Source of the DNA: Triparma columacea
Taxonomy: Eukaryota > Sar > Bolidophyceae > Parmales > Triparmaceae
Direction: 5' to 3'
DNA length: 25,125 bases
NCBI GenBank assembly: GCA_030267965.1
Contig: BRYA01000295.1
Location: forward strand, 32,054-57,178
Below, in pieces: positions 20,478 through 25,125 of the stretch (the stretch's first letter is position 1; every line of letters begins with the position of its first letter). Position numbers and translations under genes: made by a program. Below the pieces are notes generated by a model. That model saw nothing but the letters and a program-made list of their open reading frames with translations. It ran no database searches and was not told the origin of the DNA.

Positions 20478-20922
20478 CTGACAAGGTTCCTGAATCACAA
20501 ACTCAATCTCACTCACCCACCCCTTCCACTCCCTTCCTCCGAAACTAGAGTAACATATCTCGCAGTCTTTAGTATTAATTCCGTCTCACATTGAACCTCG
20601 ACTTGATCCAGACCTTGCAAAAGCACCCCTCAACAAATCAAACGAAACTAGGTTGGTTACGCATATAACACCCCAAGCCTCAAGACCGTCGGCACGCTTA
20701 TCTAGCTGAGGACGGCTGAGCAACCGTAAACGCTTTCCACCATCTTGCGGTAGAGTTTACAAGGTGAGGAGTTGGGGTTTGTGGGCTGCGCAGGGGATAA
20801 CTGTTTGGGGAGAACACGTCCGCTAACCTCCTACCTTCCTCCACTCCACCCACTATCACTAGACCACTTTTGTGGCACATCCCCCTTGGGGGCCTCAGGG
20901 CATCCTTCCACCTACCTCAGTG
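20478..20922. other. Intergenic region, possible 5'-UTR intron of the F-box gene
   Basis: This is the remainder of the divergent space between VAP and the F-box/DUSP gene. On the + strand a good donor (AAG then GTGAGG, 20764) and an acceptor (CTACCTCAG, ending at 20920) would define a 157-bp intron ending two bases before the ATG at 20923, so the 5' leader may be spliced. No protein-like frame is convincing here, and a GGTTCAA string near 20610 on the minus strand does not fold into a tRNA. Confidence 0.35.
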
Positions 20923-22772
20923 ATGAGCGATCCTTTCGCCACCCCCATTTTTGCAACCGCCTCCACCCCCAACACCAACAACCCTTCCACCCCCTTCACT
21001 CCTCCGTGTCCGAGGAATCTTTTCGACGCCTCCCTGCACGCATCCCCCCGCGACAGTCACCAGAAGTCCGATGTCGTCGTCAAAGTCGCCGCACAGAGCG
21101 TGAGCGGAGGTGAGGAGGAGAAGAGGTGCAGAAAGGGTTGCGTAGCGTACTGGTTGCCATCGCCCCGCTCCTCCTATAGCTAACTCCACCCCGCCGCCCG
21201 CTTCTCGCTCCTCCTCCCGCAGGTCAACTTTTCGGCCTCCTCTCCGAAGATGTAATCGTCCTCGTCATGAGCTCCCTCAGGGCCTACGACCTCGGGGCCC
21301 TCCAGCAGACCTGCAAGGCCTTCGCCGATCCTAAGCTCGCGGATAGGGTCGTTAAGTACGTCAGCGGTGGGGTCTACCCCACGTCCCTGACAACCGGGTT
21401 CGCCACAGCTCAAGTCGCAGGGACCACTGCGAGCGGCGGCGGGCTCCTCAAATTCAAAAACATGAGGGATATGGAGATGCTCGTCGTCGCGAGGGTGCTG
21501 AGCAGGCCAGAGCCGCAGGAGGGCTTCTGGGTCAGTAAGGCTTGGTGCAAGTCCGCCCTCAAGTGGCTTGAGGCAACCACCAAGACCCCAAAGAAGAATC
21601 TTTCCAAGAAGAAGGGAAGGATTCGCGACCGCCGCCTCTCCGACGCCCTCCCTCCCTGGCCTAACATCAACGCCGACTTAATGTGCCAACACGGGAGCCT
21701 CGTAACGTCCAGTAAACCGGGGGCTAAGAGGAAGGTGATCGACAAGAAGGCCTGGAGGGCGCTGAGGAAGCTCTACCCCGAAAGTAGCAGCATTCCAACG
21801 ACCAACCAGGAGTGCGTCGACTGCCTGAGGGAGAAGCTGGAAGGGAAGCGGCTGGGTGAGAAGAAGAAGGAGGAGCGCATGAAGGAGAGAAAGAAGGTTC
21901 TTGGCGTTCATCTGGTCAGGGAGATTTATAGGAGGACCAAAGGGGTGCCAGAGTCCGCTCTTCGCGCTCCGGGCTCGAGCCCCCCCTACGCGGCGCCCGC
22001 GTTCACGTCCACCAGCGGGGTCCCCCTCAACCTCTGCTCGCCCTGCAGCTCAACCCCGACAGGCGTGGCGGAGCTCGAGGCACACGTGGAGGCCATGAAG
22101 GTCGGAGGGGCACTCGCTTACTACAGAGAACCTAAACCCCCGGCGCCCTCGCCCCCGAGGGCGCTCAAGGGAGAGAAGGGGCAGCAGGACAACAAGTGGC
22201 CTACCCTCGAGCAGGCGGCGACGAATAAGCAGAAGACGGCGGCCTTGGTCCCGGGGCTGCTGACGGCCCCGCTCCTCCTGACGCCACCCAAGGAACTGCC
22301 CCCTCCGCCTACGCTTAAAGTGGCGGCCCTCCCCGTCCAGGAGGTCCCCCCTCCCCCGTCTGTCAACCAAACGCCTCTCAGGGACGGCGTTTACAAGCTC
22401 CTCCCCAGGTCCTACCTCCACTCCTGGAGGCACTACATCAGGTCGGGGGGGGAAAAGCCTGACCTCGAGGACACGTACTTGAGGCTCCTGCTATGCGAGC
22501 CCCACGGGAAGGGGGTGGTACCGAGACACCTGAGCGAGTGGCTGGGGGGGAGGAAGGAGAGCCTCTGGGGGGAAGGGGAGGAAATGGACGCGAGGAACGA
22601 CGTCGTTGTTGAAGTGCTTACAGAGAGAGAGTTCGAGGCGTTCTTGGAGCAAGAGGGGGGGAAGGCTAAGACGAGCGGGTGGATGGAGTATAGGGTGGGG
22701 TTCGAGATTAGGGGGGGCAAGGTGGGGTGGGGACGACAGTGCTGCGGGAAGTGCATGGTGAAGGGGAGTTGA
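20923..22772 (+). CDS. F-box-like protein with two USP48-type DUSP-like repeats
   Basis: Exons are 20923-21109 and 21223-22772, with a 113-bp GT-AG intron in phase 1. The product is 578 residues. After a Ser/Thr/Pro-rich start, residues 64-98 (LLSEDVIVLVMSSLRAYDLGA then LQQTCKAF) look like an F-box, the Skp1-binding motif of SCF ubiquitin ligases. Two repeats follow with the signature of the DUSP domains of USP48-class deubiquitinases. Repeat 1 has WVSKAWCKSALKW (165-177), NADLMCQHGSL (about 213-223), KAWRALRKLYP (about 238-248) and CVDC (260-263). Repeat 2 has LLPRSYLHSWRHYI, LLLCEPHG, a VVVEVLTEREFEAFL segment and a final CCGKC. Lys/Glu-rich and Pro-rich linkers separate them. No ubiquitin-protease core (Cys/His boxes) is present. 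It is likely a substrate receptor of a ubiquitin ligase, by inference. The F-box call is moderate and the DUSP-like call is from motif spacing. Confidence 0.68.
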
Positions 22773-22818
22773 GGGGTGGGTGGGGGGTGGGGGAGAGGGC
22801 CGTCGATATAAATGATTT

Positions 22819-22824
22819 AATAAA
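22819..22824 (+). terminator. AATAAA poly(A) signal candidate for the F-box/DUSP gene
   Basis: A canonical hexamer 47 bp after the TGA, within an AT-rich stretch and followed by a G-rich tract. It is in the right place for 3'-end formation, though its use in this organism is unproven. Confidence 0.45.
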
Positions 22825-22944
22825 ATGAAATGGTGGGGGTGGGGGGGGAGTGGGGGTGTTTAGGAAGAGGGAGGGGACGCGGATAAAAAAGAGTGGAGAT
22901 GTAGCAATAGCAAAATTCAGCAACTGTTTAAGTACCCTTCATTA

Positions 22945-23870
22945 TTATGTGGTATGGAGCAGCATCTCCTGGACCTTGTCGTGTTCCTTTACATCCTCGA
23001 AGCTAGTGTCGTATACCTCATTGTTGATGTAAGAGACCAGGGCGAGCACGACGGCCTGCTCGTAGTAAAGAGACCGGGTTACGAGGTTGTTTGTGAGGAC
23101 TCCGACGGTGCCCCCACCCTGCTTTGAGTTCACGCGGTTTGTTACTATGTCATCTGCGTCGCCCAATTCTGGGAGGTTGAGGGGGGGGAGGGGGGGTTAA
23201 TAGAAGAAGGAGGGAGGGAGGAGGGAGGGAAGGCAGAGGGTGAAGGAGCAAAGTGAGGTCGTAGTTTGAATGTCGTTTTCACAATGTCTCGCGGAAGCCA
23301 TGGCCAACTCACCTATGCCCGCCCTCACAAGGTGCGCCATCAGGGGCGGGAGGGGGAACATTGCTGTCCTTGCGAAGGAGGTCTTCTCTTCTGCTGGTTC
23401 GTAGCAGCACATCCAGGCCATGCACCACATGGGGGACCGGTCAGGGGGGCCTGAGAGAGCGGGTTGGGAGGGGGGGGAGAAGTCGTCTATTATACCACCC
23501 TCTAAACCTATGGAGAGATCCACTTTTACACCGGCTTGGGAAGCAGCTAGGGATGCGGATACGGCCCGGTTGGATGCACCTTCCTTGGTCTCTGAGTCTG
23601 AGTACGGTTGGTCAGATACCCCTGATGGCACTGAGTAGGGGTGAAGGATAAGGTTTGTCTCTGAGGAGAATGATGTTATGATTGATTGAATCGCTGATCG
23701 TACTGCTTCAACCTGATGGTTAGATATGGAGTGTTAGATTTGGATAAGTATCCACACAAGTATATCCTAAAACACACACACACCTTGCACGGATTAGTCG
23801 ATCCTACTGCCACTGATAATGAGGGTTGGAGGAATATGGAGGACTTTGATGACAATGTGTTTGAAGACAT
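22945..23870 (-). CDS. DUF84 inosine/xanthosine triphosphatase (YjjX-type NTPase)
   Basis: Exons, in coding order, are 23870-23784, 23712-23313 and 23168-22945. The introns are 71 and 144 bp, GT-AG, in phases 0 and 1. The product is 236 residues. Joined, they give the family's ordered motifs: VAVGSTNPCKVEAV at 20-33 (phosphate-binding entry loop), SDQPYSDSETKEGASNRA, SIGLEGGI, then KTSFARTAMFPLPP, and finally RVNSKQGGGTVGVLTNNLVTRSLYYEQAVVLAL in exon 3. Characterised members hydrolyse ITP and XTP to the monophosphates, keeping deaminated purines out of nucleic acids. Size is slightly above the usual 170-200 residues because of a short N-terminal extension and extra length in the middle. No targeting signal is evident. 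Intron 1 begins with an unusual GTGTGT donor formed by a GT repeat. Confidence 0.93.
23772..23783. repeat. (AC)6 tract at a splice donor
   Basis: A perfect 12-bp AC repeat on the + strand, read as GTGTGTGTGTGT at the very 5' end of DUF84 intron 1. It supplies the donor dinucleotide and would be prone to slippage. Confidence 0.85.
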
Positions 23871-24573
23871 TGTATGTCTGTGTGTGTGTTGTGTGTGTGT
23901 ATGTGTATCAGGTATGTCTGTGAAAAAAGAAGCCTGCTGCTTCGAAGTGCTTTCCCTTTTCCGGACTAACTTTCCTTTTTCGTGGACTTTGGGGGGGAAT
24001 GTCAGTAAAAATTGGGAGGAGACGGGGGGAGGTGAGGTTGAGGTCCTTTTTGTGCCTTCTGGGACGATCACGGTCTCTAAAAGGTTGGAGGTTGCGAGGA
24101 GATATAATAGAAACGCAAGAGGCGGGAAAATAACATTGCAACGTCAGGTTATACACGACAAGCTTTCTCACATTGATTTTCGCACCTTCCTTTATGATTT
24201 TCTGATTTTGTCGACACTTTGCGTCTCTCCCACCTGGTTCCACTTCTTTGCCATCCATTTTAATTTCCCTAACCGGTCCGAGGGTCTTGAATAACCCCCC
24301 CCCATACCCTCACGGGTTACAATCTCCCAATCGTGTATTTCCTAACCTTAAGTAAGGTCTAAGAGAAGCACAAACTTTCCTCACTCCTCCTCTTAGTCTC
24401 GTCTAATTTAATCTCTCTTTTTACGACCCTTCTGCCTCAACTTAAGCTATACCTAACGTTTTTGTCTCACTTTGCGTACAAATCCCTCAATAAATACTTC
24501 GCTACTACATCTACCTTCCCGTTAAGCTACAAAAAGGGGGGTAATAAAAACAGCCCTTATTAGAGCCCCTATT
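23871..24573. other. 703-bp divergent intergenic region with a TG/CA repeat
   Basis: Between the DUF84 ATG (23870, -) and the ATG at 24574 (+). Next to the DUF84 start is an interrupted TG tract (about 23877-23904), read as CA repeats in the DUF84 5' leader. The frame upstream of that ATG stays open but has only a GTG, so I did not extend it. About 24290-24570 is pyrimidine-rich on the + strand and contains ACCTTA-AG-TAAGGT (24346-24359), an inverted repeat too tightly spaced for a hairpin. Open frames on both strands at 23908-24294 resemble no protein. There is no RNA gene that I can support. Confidence 0.5.
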
Positions 24574-25033
24574 ATGTCAGCCAAGGTGGATAGCAAGGTC
24601 CCTGTCACGGGGGGGAACCTCGGCTTGGTGACGACGAGCGCGGACGTTCTAAATGAGAGGGCGTTCGGGTCACAGGACAACGTAAGGGGCATCCTCGATG
24701 CGGGAGATGGGAAGGTGAGCAAAGGGGGGAGGGAGGGGGGCGAACTGGGAAACGGTTAGGGGGGCTCTTACTTCTCTAGTAGCCTCTTGCCCTATATCTC
24801 CGTCCCTTGGTCCTAACCATCATTTTCATACACTTCCCCTCACATCGCAGGACGGGGAAAGGACCAGGAAGAAGGCCAAGAGGGGTGAGGGGGGTCTGAC
24901 CAGCAACTGGGGTGAGGGGAGCATGGTCACAGTCAGCTCCGACGGGTTCTCAGGGAGCGAGAGGGGGGCGGATAGCCCCACCACCACCAACGGGGAGTGG
25001 GGGGGGACGGGGAGCCCGCCTAAGGACTCGCAG
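24574..25033 (+). CDS. 5' exons of an unassigned Ser/Gly-rich protein, running off the right edge
   Basis: Two exons fit: 24574-24714 (47 codons) and 24851-25033 (61 codons), both ending in phase 0 with GTGAG donors and separated by a 136-bp GT-AG intron. The second donor at 25034 implies a further exon beyond or at the window edge. The 108 visible residues start MSAKVDSKVPVTGG and include a basic RTRKKAKR cluster that could be a nuclear signal. A low-complexity Ser/Gly/Thr/Pro region follows. No domain is recognisable, and the catalytic or folded part, if any, lies outside. The gene is divergent from the DUF84 gene. Confidence 0.52.
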
Positions 25034-25125
25034 GTGAGAGGGGGAGGACAGGGAAAAGGGGGGAGGAGGGGGGGGGGGGGAGGAATTCGATGCACGCAGC
25101 ACAGCAGAATCGAACCTTATGCTAA
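25034..25125 (+). other. Start of an intron with a long G-run at the window edge
   Basis: The sequence after the 25033 donor is almost pure purine with a run of about 14 G near 25068-25081, then mixed sequence containing two CAG acceptor candidates near 25096-25107. The next exon cannot be fixed from what is visible. Confidence 0.4.

Noticed and set aside
20590..20720. Possible tRNA on the minus strand (GGTTCAA string)
   Set aside because: No cloverleaf with a 7-bp acceptor stem can be drawn. The similarity is limited to the T-loop-like bases.
23908..24294. Open frames on both strands upstream of the DUF84 gene
   Set aside because: Neither resembles a known protein, neither can be spliced convincingly to a neighbour, and the DUF84 motif set is complete from the ATG at 23870.
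24346..24359. Hairpin at ACCTTA-AG-TAAGGT
   Set aside because: The two arms are complementary but separated by only two bases, too short for a stable RNA loop. Chance in AT-rich spacer is likely.

Overview
The window is nuclear DNA from a eukaryotic microbe, most likely a photosynthetic stramenopile that makes a cilium at some life stage. Nineteen GT-AG introns of 68-230 bp can be placed exactly because they restore reading frames inside recognisable proteins. The LL-diaminopimelate aminotransferase starts with a signal peptide followed directly by phenylalanines, the targeting style of secondary red plastids in stramenopiles. A CCP1-type tubulin deglutamylase and an FBF1-like transition-fibre protein point to a ciliated cell. 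Bolidophyte/Parmales or pelagophyte relatives are my guess. The species cannot be settled from the sequence.

Layout, left to right. 1-4770 (-): armadillo-repeat plus M14 cytosolic carboxypeptidase, C-terminus off the left edge. 5385-7256 (+): four-finger C2H2 protein with Asn-rich tails. 7296-8118 (-): small basic coiled-coil protein. 8363-9034 (+): Ser/Pro-rich protein with a compact Cys/His motif. 9162-10241 (+): SGNH/GDSL esterase of the IAH1 type. 10329-13146 (-): FBF1-like coiled-coil protein, five exons. 13393-15748 (+): unassigned coiled-coil/ARM-like protein. 15924-16313 (-): small acidic secreted protein. 16842-18540 (+): LL-diaminopimelate aminotransferase. 18783-20103 (-): VAP (MSP domain, tail anchor). 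20161-20477 (-): doubtful exon. 20923-22772 (+): F-box plus two DUSP-like repeats. 22945-23870 (-): DUF84 inosine/xanthosine triphosphatase. 24574 to the right edge (+): 5' exons of an unassigned gene.

The region is compact. Genes alternate in strand almost perfectly, giving divergent pairs with 244-819 bp between start codons and convergent pairs with 39-242 bp between stop codons. There is no operon, mobile element, CRISPR array, rRNA or convincing tRNA. Two or more genes fit a ciliary/centriolar theme (CCP1-like, FBF1-like, and perhaps the divergent partner at 13393 and the small protein at 7296). The others are general housekeeping: lysine synthesis in the plastid, ER contact sites, nucleotide-pool cleaning and ubiquitin-linked proteolysis.

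The most interesting items are the F-box/DUSP architecture, the FBF1-like gene and its 246-bp divergent partner, a CGAAGCGA motif recurring in introns, and a CA/GT repeat pair that brackets the first exon of the DUF84 gene. I did not find a clearly new multi-gene system.
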